NCBI RefSeq assembly: GCF_014077005.1
Contig: NZ_JACGVC010000049.1
Span: 434,001 to 498,000, forward strand
DNA from: Colwellia sp. MB3u-45
GTDB taxonomy: Bacteria; Pseudomonadota; Gammaproteobacteria; Enterobacterales; Alteromonadaceae
Direction of reading: 5' to 3'
DNA length: 64,000 nt
A program made the position numbers and the translations under genes. The notes beneath the pieces are model-generated. The model saw only the letters and a list, made by a program, of their open reading frames with translations, was not told the DNA's origin and did no database searches. Shown piece by piece: positions 41,712 to 51,967 of this stretch (position 1 is its first letter; every line of letters begins with the position of its first letter).

Positions 41712-41882
41712 GCTTTCAGACTTCGTTTTTATCAGAATATGACCAAAAAACTTCAGGTTTCAGTTTTATTTTCGCTCAATACTTATTGTTATACAAAGAC
41801 TAATAGTACCGCGGCAGATATTAAGTATTAAGATTCAACATTCAATATTCCACATTTAATATGTGTCTTCCAAGTGATGACA

Positions 41883-42797
41883 TTATTTAAGTTCAGCTAA
41901 TTTTTTGATATGTGCCGGTGAAATCCCACAACAGCCACCGATAATAGAGGCACCAGATTTAAGCCAAGATGAGGCAAATTCGCAATACTTTTCTGGTGGA
42001 ACATCATCTCTGATACCAGAAATACCATTACTTTTATTCGCTTCGTGTAGTTCACCAATTACTGAAAAATTATTAGCGTACACACCTAACTGAACTTCGT
42101 TTTCAATTCCTTGATCTAATAGCGCCTGTTTAGCGGTGATAAGTACGGTCTGCATGACTTCGACACAGCTACAATTAAATAATATTGCCGAAACATTTTG
42201 CCCTGCAATTTCGCTAACGGCATCATAAACTGACTCTCCTGAACGTAGAGTCGACTCGGTGGATATTTCATCTTTAACAGTAAAGGCAATCCAAGTAGGT
42301 TTGCCAGTAACAAGAGTGCGAGCCTTGATCATTGCGGCTTCTGCGATAGATGATATCGTTTCGGCTAGCCATAAATCTACATCAACTTCCTGATTTTTTA
42401 TTAATAACTCAAGCAAGGGCTGCGCTTGTGCCACTGAAAAAAGATCTGGTCGGTAAGAGCCTAACAATGGCGGAATACAACCCGCGACTAACAAACTTGA
42501 ATTATCCTTAACGCACTCTCGTGCTAACCTAGCGGCTAGTTTAATAAGCTCAGCCCCTTGTTCGTTAAAGCGTTTCTCACCAATATGAAAAGGCACTAAC
42601 GCGTAGGTATTGGTGGTAATGATATCAGCACCGGCCTTGATAAAGCTACGATGCACTTGAGAGATAAAATGAGGCGCTTCAATTAACGCTTGAGCTGACC
42701 ATTCTGGTTGTTGAAAAGGGGCACCAATACGTTGCAGTTCACGGCCCATACCACCATCAAGAATTATCGGAAATGTAAAGGGTAATTTCATACTCAT
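41883..42797 (-). CDS. Homocysteine S-methyltransferase family protein
   Basis: It resembles MmuM/BHMT-type enzymes that methylate homocysteine to methionine from S-methylmethionine or a similar donor. The 304 residues begin with ILDGGMGRELQR. The zinc-binding cysteines are FNCSC in the middle and GGCCGISPAHI at the C-terminus. No S-methylmethionine permease is next to it. The donor is unknown. Confidence 0.88.
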   Translation of the reverse strand: MSMKLPFTFPIILDGGMGRELQRIGAPFQQPEWSAQALIEAPHFISQVHRSFIKAGADIITTNTYALVPFHIGEKRFNEQGAELIKLAARLARECVKDNSSLLVAGCIPPLLGSYRPDLFSVAQAQPLLELLIKNQEVDVDLWLAETISSIAEAAMIKARTLVTGKPTWIAFTVKDEISTESTLRSGESVYDAVSEIAGQNVSAILFNCSCVEVMQTVLITAKQALLDQGIENEVQLGVYANNFSVIGELHEANKSNGISGIRDDVPPEKYCEFASSWLKSGASIIGGCCGISPAHIKKLAELK

Positions 42798-43024
42798 TCT
42801 TTCATCTGTTATCTATAAAAATAAGAGCAGAATAACCATGCGGTTGGCGTAAAGCAAGCGTAAATAGGACATTGATAAAATTGAACTAGGCTTTGCGTTT
42901 TTGGATGTTGATCTCTAGTAGCAAGCTACTGGCCTAGTCAACTAAAAACATGCCCTTTCCTACTTAAATCACATAAAAATCATTATACCAGACATTAGTT
43001 ACCCTACTATTTACCGAAAACAGA

Positions 43025-43065
43025 TTGACCTTTAATATCAATCGAGCTAAATTGAAAGCGCTTCC
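43025..43065 (+). promoter_or_regulatory. GH1 promoter with overlapping LacI-type operator
   Basis: TTGACC (43025-43030), a 17-bp spacer and TAAATT (43048-43053) form the promoter. GAAAGCGCTTCC (43054-43065), one mismatch from the palindrome found at the other promoters of the locus, starts at the next base. A repressor bound there would cover the transcription start. Confidence 0.75.
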
Positions 43066-43105
43066 AAATTCGATAAAAAACTGAAAGTTCTAAAAATAAT
43101 TAACG

Positions 43106-43149
43106 CTAACTAAAACCACTAACTAAAACCACTAACTAAAACCACTAAC
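43106..43149 (+). repeat. 13-bp tandem repeat in the GH1 5' UTR
   Basis: Three full copies of CTAACTAAAACCA and a partial fourth lie between the promoter and the GH1 start codon, ending 25 bp before it. They lengthen the untranslated leader. No function is known. Confidence 0.85.
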
Positions 43150-43174
43150 AATAAATCATTAAGAATAAATAACT

Positions 43175-44521
43175 ATGAAATTGACTTTACCTTATAACTC
43201 AAAAATGAATTCAACAGATTTTATTTATGGTGTTGCTACTGCCTCATTCCAAATCGAGGGCGGTATCGAGCAACGATTGCCCTGTATCTGGGATACATTT
43301 TGCTCTTTAGAAAACAGTATTGTCGATGGTTCAAATGGAGACGTTGCCTGTGATCATTACCATAAATGGCCTCAAGACATCGAAATGATTGAATCTCTCG
43401 GCGTTGATGCTTATCGTTTATCTATTTCGTGGGGAAGAGTTGTTAATGAAGATGGCAGTATCAATGCCACAGGTGTAGCATTTTATATTGCCTTGTTAGA
43501 TAAATTAGTAGAGAAAAACATTAAATCCTTTGTTACGCTTTATCACTGGGATTTACCTCAACACCTTGAAGATAAAGGTGGTTGGTTAAACAGAGAAACG
43601 GCTTACGAATTTCAAAAATATACCGAAATAGTGATTAAAGCATTTGGCAATAGAGTGCATTCGTATGCTACGTTAAATGAGCCTTTTTGTAGCGCTTATT
43701 TAGGCTATGAAATTGGCATTCATGCACCAGGTATTAAAGGTAAAGAGTTTGGCAAAAAGGCAGCTCATCATTTATTACTTGCTCATGGTTTAGCGATGAA
43801 ATCTCTTAAAAAATTAAGCCCGAACACACTTAATGGCATTGTACTTAATTTTACCCCTGGCTACCCTGCTTCTCAAAATCCAGCTGATATAGCAGCAGCT
43901 CAGTTTGCCGATGAATATTTTAATCAATGGTATATAAAACCTATTTTTGATGCTCAATATCCAGAAATACTTGCGCAACTGCCATTATCACAACATCCTG
44001 ATATTATTGCAGGTGATATGGACATCATTTCAGAGTCTGTTGATTTTTTAGGTATTAATTATTATACACGTGCAATATATCAAGCTGATGAAAATGAAAT
44101 ATTCACTCAAATTTCCCTTAAAGATGTTGCTTTAACCGATATGGGTTGGGAGATATATCCATCAGGGTTTTCTGATTTATTGATTTCTTTAGATGCCAAA
44201 TACACCTTACCTCCTATTTATATTACTGAAAATGGCGCTGCAATGCCTGACAGTATCAAAGATGGCAAAGTAGAAGATGCTCACCGAGTCGCTTATTACC
44301 AAAGCCACCTTAACGCGGTAAATACAGCCATTGAATCAGGTGTCGACATCAGAGGTTACTTTGCTTGGAGTTTAATGGATAATTTTGAATGGGCTGAAGG
44401 CTATTTAAAAAGGTTTGGTATTGTCTACGTCGATTATCAAAGCCAAGAAAGAACTATAAAAGCCAGTGGTTATGCCTATCGTGATTTAATCCATCAACGA
44501 AAAAGCAATAACAACAAATAG
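43175..44521 (+). CDS. GH1 beta-glucosidase
   Basis: A 448-residue family GH1 enzyme that removes glucose from beta-linked oligosaccharides. FIYGVATASFQIEGG starts the barrel. The acid/base is Glu169 in TLNEPF and the nucleophile is Glu352 in ITENG. WSLMDNFEWAEGY is the usual sugar-binding C-terminal motif. There is no signal peptide, so it acts in the cytoplasm on imported di- or oligosaccharides. It is followed by an MFS carrier on the same strand, and it has its own LacI-type operator. A start at MNSTDF, ten codons in, is possible. Confidence 0.93.
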   Translation: MKLTLPYNSKMNSTDFIYGVATASFQIEGGIEQRLPCIWDTFCSLENSIVDGSNGDVACDHYHKWPQDIEMIESLGVDAYRLSISWGRVVNEDGSINATGVAFYIALLDKLVEKNIKSFVTLYHWDLPQHLEDKGGWLNRETAYEFQKYTEIVIKAFGNRVHSYATLNEPFCSAYLGYEIGIHAPGIKGKEFGKKAAHHLLLAHGLAMKSLKKLSPNTLNGIVLNFTPGYPASQNPADIAAAQFADEYFNQWYIKPIFDAQYPEILAQLPLSQHPDIIAGDMDIISESVDFLGINYYTRAIYQADENEIFTQISLKDVALTDMGWEIYPSGFSDLLISLDAKYTLPPIYITENGAAMPDSIKDGKVEDAHRVAYYQSHLNAVNTAIESGVDIRGYFAWSLMDNFEWAEGYLKRFGIVYVDYQSQERTIKASGYAYRDLIHQRKSNNNK

Positions 44522-44701
44522 TTAATTGAAAAACCGAATACTTTAAACACAACTATCATTAAAATAAATGTTATTTCCATGTGATACCAATAGCGCTGTT
44601 TCAAGTGTTTATAAACTAGCCTTTGAATATAATTGAACAACGTAAAGTGTCATTGTATATAAAATAAGAATAATATTAACTTTAAAAAAAAAGAGATTCA
44701 C

Positions 44702-46030
44702 ATGCTAAAAATTAAAGAAAAAATAGCTTACGGTTTGGGCGACACAGCCAGTAATATCATCTTCCAAACCGTGATGATGTTTTTACTTATTTATTATACT
44801 GATGTGGTTGGTCTTTCTCCCGCACTTGTTGGCACTCTTTTTCTTGTTGTTAGAATATTTGATGCAATCACTGATCCCTTAATGGGAGCAATGGCTGATA
44901 GAACGAAAACTAAGTGGGGACAATTCAGACCTTATTTATTATGGCTAGCCCTGCCTTTTTGCCTGATCAGTATTTTAGCTTTTACCACCTTTGATTTATC
45001 TGAAAATGGTAAAATCGTTTATGCATTTGCTACTTATACTTTATTAATGATCGCTTATACCGCGATAAACATTCCTTATTCAGCGCTGGGTGGTGTACTT
45101 ACCGCTGACCCTGAAGAACGCGTATCAGTACAATCATATCGATTTGTTTTTGGTATGTTAGGTGGTCTAATCGTTGCAGCAGGTACTATGCCATTAGTAG
45201 AGTGGTTTGGTGCTGGAGATAAAGCACAAGGCTATCAGTACACTATGATAGCCATGAGCTTGCTAGGCTTAATGCTTTTTCTGCTTTGTTTTGCCGGTAC
45301 TAAAGAAAGAGTTAGCCCGCCAAAAGATCAAAACTCAAGCTTTAAAGAAGATTTGTCTGCCTTATGGAAAAATGATCAATGGCGAATTCTTTGCTTAGCT
45401 GGATTATTGTTATTAAGTGGCCAAGTACTGCGCGGCACACTGGCGGTTTATTATGTGAAATATTATTTAGGTCGCGCTGACCTGATCACCTTGTTTATGA
45501 CTTTAGGGATGATAGGTAGCATTCTAGGTTGTGCACTGGCGTTACCACTATCTAAAAAAGTATGTAAAATTAAAGCCTATATTTGTTTACAATCAATCGC
45601 TGCTTTTATTTGTATTATCAGTTATTTTGTTGGCAGTGAACAAACAGTTATGGCCTTCACTTTATTCTTTCTTTGGAGTTTTTTCCTGCAGATGGCCACC
45701 CCCTTACTTTGGGCTAAAATGGCTGATACCATCGATTATGGACACTGGAAAACTGGCGTTAGGATAACGGGTATGGTTTATTCAGCTATCGTTTTTTTCA
45801 TCAAACTTGGCGTTGCCATTGGCGGTGCATTAGCGGGTTGGTTATTGGCCTATTATGGCTACCAAGCTGATATAGAACAAAGCACTAACACGCAACAAGG
45901 CATATTAGCTGCTTTCACTATTTTTCCTGCTGTAGGGTCGATATTAGTTGCCTGGGTAATGCGCTGGTACATACTTGATGCAAAAAAAGTGCAATTTATT
46001 CACCAAGCTTTAAAAAACACATCAAGTTAG
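44702..46030 (+). CDS. MFS sugar:cation symporter (GPH/MelB type)
   Basis: A 442-residue inner-membrane carrier with about 12 membrane helices. LKIKEKIAYGLGDTASNIIFQ and RIFDAITDPLMGAMADRTKTKWGQFRPYLLW (in pieces) are hallmarks of the glycoside-pentoside-hexuronide family. It lies 180 bp after the GH1 gene, so it probably imports the beta-glucoside or disaccharide that GH1 cleaves. The exact sugar is not visible from sequence. Confidence 0.92.
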   Translation: MLKIKEKIAYGLGDTASNIIFQTVMMFLLIYYTDVVGLSPALVGTLFLVVRIFDAITDPLMGAMADRTKTKWGQFRPYLLWLALPFCLISILAFTTFDLSENGKIVYAFATYTLLMIAYTAINIPYSALGGVLTADPEERVSVQSYRFVFGMLGGLIVAAGTMPLVEWFGAGDKAQGYQYTMIAMSLLGLMLFLLCFAGTKERVSPPKDQNSSFKEDLSALWKNDQWRILCLAGLLLLSGQVLRGTLAVYYVKYYLGRADLITLFMTLGMIGSILGCALALPLSKKVCKIKAYICLQSIAAFICIISYFVGSEQTVMAFTLFFLWSFFLQMATPLLWAKMADTIDYGHWKTGVRITGMVYSAIVFFIKLGVAIGGALAGWLLAYYGYQADIEQSTNTQQGILAAFTIFPAVGSILVAWVMRWYILDAKKVQFIHQALKNTSS

Positions 46031-46338
46031 TTAATTTGAAAAATGTAAATCGCTAGCCTAAAATAATATAGTTAGCGTTTTATTAGCGAGTTAACGTCGC
46101 CTCTATCAAATAAATAAATGCATGCTAAATCTAACAACTAAACAACATTTAAACTTAAATTTAACGAGTAAAAGCTCTAAAATAGTTAACTTTATTTATT
46201 AAAATACGGTTGACCTTATTAGTAAAATATTTTAAATTGTGGAAGCGCTTCCTGATTGAAGGATGTTTTTTTAAATTGAACTGGAAGCGCTTCCAAATAT
46301 ATAATAATCATAATATGAAATACCTCGGGAGACACACG
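46031..46338 (+). promoter_or_regulatory. Promoter region of the TonB-dependent receptor with two operators
   Basis: TTGACC (46210-46215), a 17-bp spacer and TAAATT (46233-46238) make the promoter. The perfect palindrome GGAAGCGCTTCC lies at 46241-46252, over the start site, and again at 46283-46294. The two copies are 42 bp apart, about four helical turns, which would favour cooperative binding on one face. The rest of the gap holds nothing recognisable. Confidence 0.8.
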
Positions 46339-49317
46339 ATGAATTCAACTTTTAAAAAAACTCAACTTGCTACAAGTTTATCTATAATTTTAGGCGTAAC
46401 GGCAATAACGCCGGTTTTTGCTGCTGAAGAAGTTGCAAAAGATAAAACTGAAGTGATCGAAGTTACGGGTATCCGTAGCAGTATGGTTAAATCGATGGAT
46501 ATGAAGCGCTCAGCTAGTGGTATCGTTGATGCTATTAACGCTGAAGACATTGGTAAATTTCCCGACAGTAACTTAGCTGAATCGTTACAACGTATTACGG
46601 GTATTTCTATAGAAAGATCAAACGGCGAAGGCAGTAAAGTAACCGCTCGTGGTTTTGGTCCTGAACGTAATTTAGTCACGCTTAATGGTCGTCAACTTCC
46701 GACTACTACCGGTGATCGCTCGTTTGATTTTTCCAATCTTGCCGCTGAAGGTGTTAGCGGTGTTCAGGTATACAAAACCTCAAAAGCAGATGTTCCTACC
46801 GGTGGTATTGGGGCAACAATTAATATTACTACCCATCGCCCTCTTGATAATCCAGGCGAAAAAGCGGTATTTAGCGCTGAAGCATTAAAAGATCAAACAA
46901 CCAAAGAAGGCTCTACTACGCCACAATTTTCGGGCTTGTATTCAAATACATTTGATGATGGTAAATTTGGTATTTCGATATCAGGTAGTTATTCAGAGCG
47001 TGAAAGTGGTAGTCAGCAAGGTAAAACAGCTTTCTGGCGAAGCTTTTCAGGTGTACAGGATAATGACTGGGGTGGCTCTAATGCGGCATGGGGTGGTGTA
47101 GGAAGAGATGATAGCCAAACTAATCGCCCAGGCGACGATGACATTTATTCAGTACCACAAAATACTATTTACAAGTTTGAAGAACAACAGCGTAAAAGAA
47201 GTAATGCGCAATTAGTGCTGCAATATAGTCCAACAGATGCTATTACTGCGACACTTGATTACACCTATGTAAAAAAAGAAAATGACACACAATTTAACGA
47301 CATTTCAGTATGGTATAACTTTGGACCAAGCGAAAATATTTGGACAGATGGCCCAATAAGTTCTCCTGCTGTTTATTCTGAAACTTTTGATCCAAATAAC
47401 CCTACCGATCTTGCAATGGGTGGTGGTGACTTTAGTGTTAAAGATGAAACTAAATCGCTTGGTTTAAATTTAGAATGGCAAGTAAACAACAGCTTAAGTC
47501 TAAGATTAGATCATCACGACTCGTCAGCTCAAAGTGATCCAAATAGTCCTTTAGGTTCAAGCAACACTATCGGTATGGCTGCTTTTGTTCGTACAGCTTC
47601 TGCAACTGACTATACAGGTGATATTCCAGTACTATCTGTTACTGGCGGTAATGCAGTTCAAGCCTCAGACATGATTGTAACCGGTAGTTCTTTTATCAAC
47701 ATCAAAAACCGTGCTGATATTACGCAAACTCAACTGCATGGTAATTATATTCTTGAAGAAGCCGGTAGCATAGATTTTGGTCTATCATTGACCAGTTCTG
47801 AAAGCCGACATAGAGAAAAGAATGTTCAACGAAATAACTGGGGTGGTGAAGGTACTGCTGGTTCATTCGATGAGTCATTATTTCCACGTAGAAGCATTCA
47901 AGACCAATTTGACAATTTAAGCGGTGGTAACTTTGAAGGTTATAATGGCGATGTCGAAATTTTAGAAAATTATTTCGCCTTTGATTTTAATGGCGTTAGA
48001 GAACGTGCTGTTGATGTATTAGGTGTTCAAGCATCTGCTTTAGGTGATTGTGGTAATTCATTTTGTCCATCAAGCGACTATGCTTCACAAACTGACCAAT
48101 ATACTAAAGAAGAAATGACTTCAGTTTACTTCCAATATAACTACGAAGGTGAAATTGGTACTATGCCATTTGATGTGCATTTTGGTATCCGTTATGAAGA
48201 AACAGATGTTACTTCAACGTCTTCAGTGCCTGAATTTACTAATGAACCTCGTTGGGAAGGTACCAGTGAAGTATCACTATTAAGCTCTGGTAATGTTATC
48301 TACGGTACACAAGAAGCAAGCTATGATCATTTGCTACCCAGCATTAACTTCAATTTAGAAGTTACTGATGATGTTATTCTTCGCGCAGCTTACAGTGAAA
48401 CTATTGGCCGCCCTCAATATAACAATATGATTGGTGGCACACTGCTAAACCCTGGTGCTCGTGTAGGTGGCGGTATAGGTTCTACCGGTAACGCTGGTTT
48501 ATTACCACTTGAATCTGAAAACATCGATTTATCAGCAGAATGGTACTACGGCGAAGGTAGTTACGTTTCATTAGGTTATTTCACTAAAGACGTAACAAAC
48601 GATATATTAGTAGACACGGTAAATACTACCACGGGTATTGTTAACCCTGCAGACGGTCCTTATACAGAAGAAGCACGAGCAGCTGTTGGCAATGATGGTT
48701 TAGCACAACGTCAATACATCTTTGATACCTATGCGGCAACAGATCCAGAACACGTCTTCATGGAAGGTGGCAACATTATTATTTTAGGTAATGCTGAAAC
48801 TGATAACTTGATGAACTTCGGTATTAGTACTCCGATAAACTTAACTGAAAAAACCGGTTATGACGGTATTGAGTTTGCCGTACAACACTTATTTGGTAAT
48901 AGCGGTTTTGGTACTATTGTTAATTACACTAAAACAAATACTGACAATGAACATGATGACTTTGACATTGGCGCTCAAGCGGCTGAATTAGGTATTAGTG
49001 ATTCGGCTAACGTTGTTGGCTTCTACGAAAAAGATGGTTTATCAATTCGTATTGCTTATAACTGGCGTGATAAATTCTTAGTAGCGCTTGTACAAGATGG
49101 TCAAGCAGGTCCTGGCCCACGCTATATTGAAGAATATGCTCAAGTTGATATGACCGTAAGTTACGATGTACCACAAGCAGAAGGATTAACTGTTTTCTTC
49201 AATGCCATCAACATTACTGAAGAAAATGCCCGCACTAGTGGACGTGACGAACGACAAGTATTAGATTCTATTCAACAAGGTGCACGTTACTCTTTAGGTG
49301 CTCGCTATACATTCTAA
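46339..49317 (+). CDS. TonB-dependent outer-membrane receptor
   Basis: A 992-residue receptor for energised import across the outer membrane. I start it at 46339 (MNSTFKKTQL), with GGGAGA just upstream; the frame is open to 46210, inside the promoter. The signal peptide is cut near VFA-AEE (28/29). A TonB-box-like EVIEVTGI is followed by the plug (about 50-200; GKFPDSNLAESLQRITGI and RGFGPERNLVTLNGRQLP in pieces). The barrel ends in the terminal aromatic, ARYTF. It resembles the large Xanthomonas/Caulobacter-type carbohydrate receptors. With neighbouring GH16 and GH3 enzymes, the cargo is probably a beta-glucan oligosaccharide. Confidence 0.93.
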   Translation: MNSTFKKTQLATSLSIILGVTAITPVFAAEEVAKDKTEVIEVTGIRSSMVKSMDMKRSASGIVDAINAEDIGKFPDSNLAESLQRITGISIERSNGEGSKVTARGFGPERNLVTLNGRQLPTTTGDRSFDFSNLAAEGVSGVQVYKTSKADVPTGGIGATINITTHRPLDNPGEKAVFSAEALKDQTTKEGSTTPQFSGLYSNTFDDGKFGISISGSYSERESGSQQGKTAFWRSFSGVQDNDWGGSNAAWGGVGRDDSQTNRPGDDDIYSVPQNTIYKFEEQQRKRSNAQLVLQYSPTDAITATLDYTYVKKENDTQFNDISVWYNFGPSENIWTDGPISSPAVYSETFDPNNPTDLAMGGGDFSVKDETKSLGLNLEWQVNNSLSLRLDHHDSSAQSDPNSPLGSSNTIGMAAFVRTASATDYTGDIPVLSVTGGNAVQASDMIVTGSSFINIKNRADITQTQLHGNYILEEAGSIDFGLSLTSSESRHREKNVQRNNWGGEGTAGSFDESLFPRRSIQDQFDNLSGGNFEGYNGDVEILENYFAFDFNGVRERAVDVLGVQASALGDCGNSFCPSSDYASQTDQYTKEEMTSVYFQYNYEGEIGTMPFDVHFGIRYEETDVTSTSSVPEFTNEPRWEGTSEVSLLSSGNVIYGTQEASYDHLLPSINFNLEVTDDVILRAAYSETIGRPQYNNMIGGTLLNPGARVGGGIGSTGNAGLLPLESENIDLSAEWYYGEGSYVSLGYFTKDVTNDILVDTVNTTTGIVNPADGPYTEEARAAVGNDGLAQRQYIFDTYAATDPEHVFMEGGNIIILGNAETDNLMNFGISTPINLTEKTGYDGIEFAVQHLFGNSGFGTIVNYTKTNTDNEHDDFDIGAQAAELGISDSANVVGFYEKDGLSIRIAYNWRDKFLVALVQDGQAGPGPRYIEEYAQVDMTVSYDVPQAEGLTVFFNAINITEENARTSGRDERQVLDSIQQGARYSLGARYTF

Positions 49318-49350
49318 CAGCCCTTTATTGAGCTGATAAGAAAGTAAATT

Positions 49351-49403
49351 AAAGGCCGTATAAATTATTCGATAATGTATTTGATATTTTATGCGGCCTC
49401 TTT
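49351..49403 (+). terminator. Possible terminator after the TonB receptor
   Basis: AAAGGCCGTATA can pair with the AT-rich/GCGGCCT arm near 49390-49399, enclosing a small ATTAT/ATAAT hairpin, and CTTTATAT follows. It lies 34 bp past the stop and may separate the receptor from the halogenase cassette. Confidence 0.5.
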
Positions 49404-49591
49404 ATATATGATGTAAAAATAGAATTATTACAAAAAACATCGGTCTTAAACAAATATTTTCAAGCGCTTAAGTAGGTTAGATACCCAGTTAGTCGTTAAC
49501 TAGCAGTAGATCGCCTAAAGAAAGCACGATATAGTTTTAGTTGAAATATGTCCTTATGTTTTTTGTAAATATTTTAATTTTAAGTAAATTT

Positions 49592-51145
49592 ATGAATAAA
49601 CCATTAAAGAAAATTGTGATTGTTGGTGGTGGCTCGGCTGGCTGGTTGACCGCTGGAATAATTGCGGCAGAACACGCCAGTGCTCAAGATTCGGGTATCG
49701 AAATCACCCTAGTTGAATCTGCAGATGTTGCCACTATGGGGGTTGGCGAAGGTACTTGGCCATCAATGCGTACTACCTTGAAAAAAATGGGAATTTCAGA
49801 AACCGAATTTCTCATCGAGTGTGATGCTAGCTTTAAACAAGGGTCAAAATTTACTCATTGGATTACCAATACTCATGAAGGCTATTATCATCCTTTTACT
49901 TTGCCACATGGCTTTAATGACATAAACCTATCATCGTATTGGCAACCCTTTCGAGATAAAATCAGTTTTGCCGATGCCGTTTGTCAACAAAGTCATTTAG
50001 GCGCTCATGGTCTAGCCCCTAAACAAATCACCAGCGCTGAATATTCATTTGCAGCCAATTATGGTTATCATTTAGATTCAGTTAAATTTGGTCGGTTTTT
50101 ACGCAAACACTGCACTGAAAAATTGCATGTTAAACACATTGTTGATCATGTCAGTAAGATCAACTCAGCAAAGAATGAAGATATAGCCTCAATTACCACC
50201 ACAAAACATGGTGATATTTCTGCTGATTTATTTATTGACTGTACCGGCTCAGCATCGATTTTATTAGCTAAACACTACAAGATTCCTTTCATCAGTAAAA
50301 AACATATTTTATTTAATGATTCCGCTCTAGCGGTTCATGTTCCTCATGAAAATGAAGATAGCCCTATTGCTTCTTTTACTTCATCAACCGCGCAAACGGC
50401 CGGTTGGATTTGGGATATAGGCTTACCTTCACGCCGTGGTGTCGGTTACACCTACTCCAGTGCTCATATTAGCGATACAAAAGCTGAGGAAGAGTTAATA
50501 GAGTACATTACTCCTCTTATTGGTAAAAAGTCTGCCAACGCTGCCATGATGCGTAAAATAGCACTAAACCCTGGACACAGAGAAAAGTTCTGGCATAAAA
50601 ATTGTGTCGCTGTAGGAATGTCTGCTGGTTTTATTGAGCCGCTAGAAGCTTCAGCATTAGTGTTAATAGAGCTCTCAGCTAAAATGATCAGTGAACAATT
50701 ACCTGTAAACCGTCAAGCAATGGACATTGTGGCTAAGCGCTTTAATAGCAAGTTTTTACATCGTTGGGACAACATCATTGATTTCCTCAAATTGCATTAC
50801 GTGTTAAGTAAAAGAACGGATTCAGATTATTGGGGCGATAATAAAAATGCAATGCATATCCCAGAGAGCTTACGAGAACAGTTAGCATTATGGCAATATC
50901 AAGCGCCATATAAATACGATGCAATTCATACGGAAGAAATGTTTCCGCCAGCAAGTTTTCAATTCGTTTTATATGGTATGGGCTTTGTTACCCAAGCTCC
51001 CCATAAAAAAAGAACAGACCAATCAGCAAAAGCAGAGGCTTTGTTCAATGAAAATGTACAACGAACAAAACAACTATTATCTGCCTTGCCAACAAATCGT
51101 GAATTAATTAATAAAATTAAAAAATATGGCTTACCAAAAATATAG
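49592..51145 (+). CDS. Flavin-dependent tryptophan-halogenase-like protein 1
   Basis: A 517-residue protein of the tryptophan halogenase (Trp_halogenase) family; I prefer the start at 49592 (MNKPLKKIV) over the TTG at 49541. The FAD-binding motif is GGGSAGWLTA. The conserved active-site lysine is Lys82 (SFKQGSKF). The WxWxIP halogenase signature reads WIWDIG from Trp272, with the proline displaced by two residues. Family members chlorinate or brominate aromatic substrates with FADH2, but those found in polysaccharide loci have no proven substrate. It heads a same-strand run of six genes after the receptor. Confidence 0.87.
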   Translation: MNKPLKKIVIVGGGSAGWLTAGIIAAEHASAQDSGIEITLVESADVATMGVGEGTWPSMRTTLKKMGISETEFLIECDASFKQGSKFTHWITNTHEGYYHPFTLPHGFNDINLSSYWQPFRDKISFADAVCQQSHLGAHGLAPKQITSAEYSFAANYGYHLDSVKFGRFLRKHCTEKLHVKHIVDHVSKINSAKNEDIASITTTKHGDISADLFIDCTGSASILLAKHYKIPFISKKHILFNDSALAVHVPHENEDSPIASFTSSTAQTAGWIWDIGLPSRRGVGYTYSSAHISDTKAEEELIEYITPLIGKKSANAAMMRKIALNPGHREKFWHKNCVAVGMSAGFIEPLEASALVLIELSAKMISEQLPVNRQAMDIVAKRFNSKFLHRWDNIIDFLKLHYVLSKRTDSDYWGDNKNAMHIPESLREQLALWQYQAPYKYDAIHTEEMFPPASFQFVLYGMGFVTQAPHKKRTDQSAKAEALFNENVQRTKQLLSALPTNRELINKIKKYGLPKI

Positions 51146-51199
51146 CGATACCAACGCTTAAAAAATCTAGCCACACATCAGTAAACAACATAATTTGGA

Positions 51200-51934
51200 A
51201 TGAAAATGGCAAATCACGTATTACTAAATAGTACCGATCATCAAAATTTAAAAGTTATTACCGAACGTGAAGAAAAATACGGCGACAATGTTTGGTTTAC
51301 CCTAACCTTCCCCACTGAATTTAGAAGCGTTCAGGCCTATTATCCGATATTTTTTAATAAAGACTCAAGTACAGGTCAATTTTATGCGGTTGCGCTATTT
51401 GGTTTTCAAGAAAATGAAAACTTATTTTTATCAAAAGATGGCTGGCAGACACCTTACATTCCATTAAGCGTAGCAAGACAGCCGTTCTTAATTGGTGTCC
51501 AAAAAGTTGTAGAAGACGGCGAAGAAAAAGAACAAAGAATGTTACATATTGATCTTGAACACCCAAGAGTGAGCCAAGACAAAGGTGAAGCACTGTTTTT
51601 AGAGTTTGGTGGCAATACCCCTTACTTAGATAATGCAGCAGATATACTCGAAACCATGCATCATGGCCTTATCGACAGTAAGTTATTTATGGAATTACTG
51701 ATTGAACATGAGTTGTTAGAGCCTTTCTCGCTAGATATGACATTAAACGATAAAAGCCAAAACCAAATGGTTGGTTTTTATACTATTAATGAAGATAAAT
51801 TAAAAACGCTAACCCCGGATACTTTGGCCAAACTGCATCAGTTGGGATATTTACAAGCCATTTATATGGCGATTGCTTCGCAATCAAATGTTCGAGCGTT
51901 AATGAATAAAAAAAATGAACAGTTGGGTTTGTAA
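51200..51934 (+). CDS. SapC family protein
   Basis: 244 residues with the SapC-type core: YYPIFFNKDSSTGQFYAVALFGFQENENLFL (in pieces), followed by YIPLSVARQPFLIG. SapC was named from a Campylobacter S-layer locus, but its role in TonB-receptor loci is unknown. There is no signal peptide, so it is cytoplasmic. GGA before the second ATG at 51206 suggests that as an alternative start. It sits between the halogenase-like gene and the cupin-like gene with gaps of 54 and 33 bp. Confidence 0.88.
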   Translation: MKMANHVLLNSTDHQNLKVITEREEKYGDNVWFTLTFPTEFRSVQAYYPIFFNKDSSTGQFYAVALFGFQENENLFLSKDGWQTPYIPLSVARQPFLIGVQKVVEDGEEKEQRMLHIDLEHPRVSQDKGEALFLEFGGNTPYLDNAADILETMHHGLIDSKLFMELLIEHELLEPFSLDMTLNDKSQNQMVGFYTINEDKLKTLTPDTLAKLHQLGYLQAIYMAIASQSNVRALMNKKNEQLGL

Positions 51935-51967
51935 AACCATTAATACAGAGCTAAATAAGGTGATTAG

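Larger units (their letters stand above)
42798..43174. promoter_or_regulatory. Divergent promoter region upstream of the GH1 gene
   Basis: This 377-bp gap contains the GH1 promoter, its LacI-type operator and a 13-bp tandem repeat, each listed separately. The part nearer the homocysteine methyltransferase (42798-43020) showed nothing I could assign. Confidence 0.6.

Noticed and set aside
46210-46338. Upstream extension of the TonB receptor frame
   Set aside because: It would start with TTG inside the -35 element and run through both operators; the ATG at 46339 has a good ribosome-binding site and a proper signal peptide.
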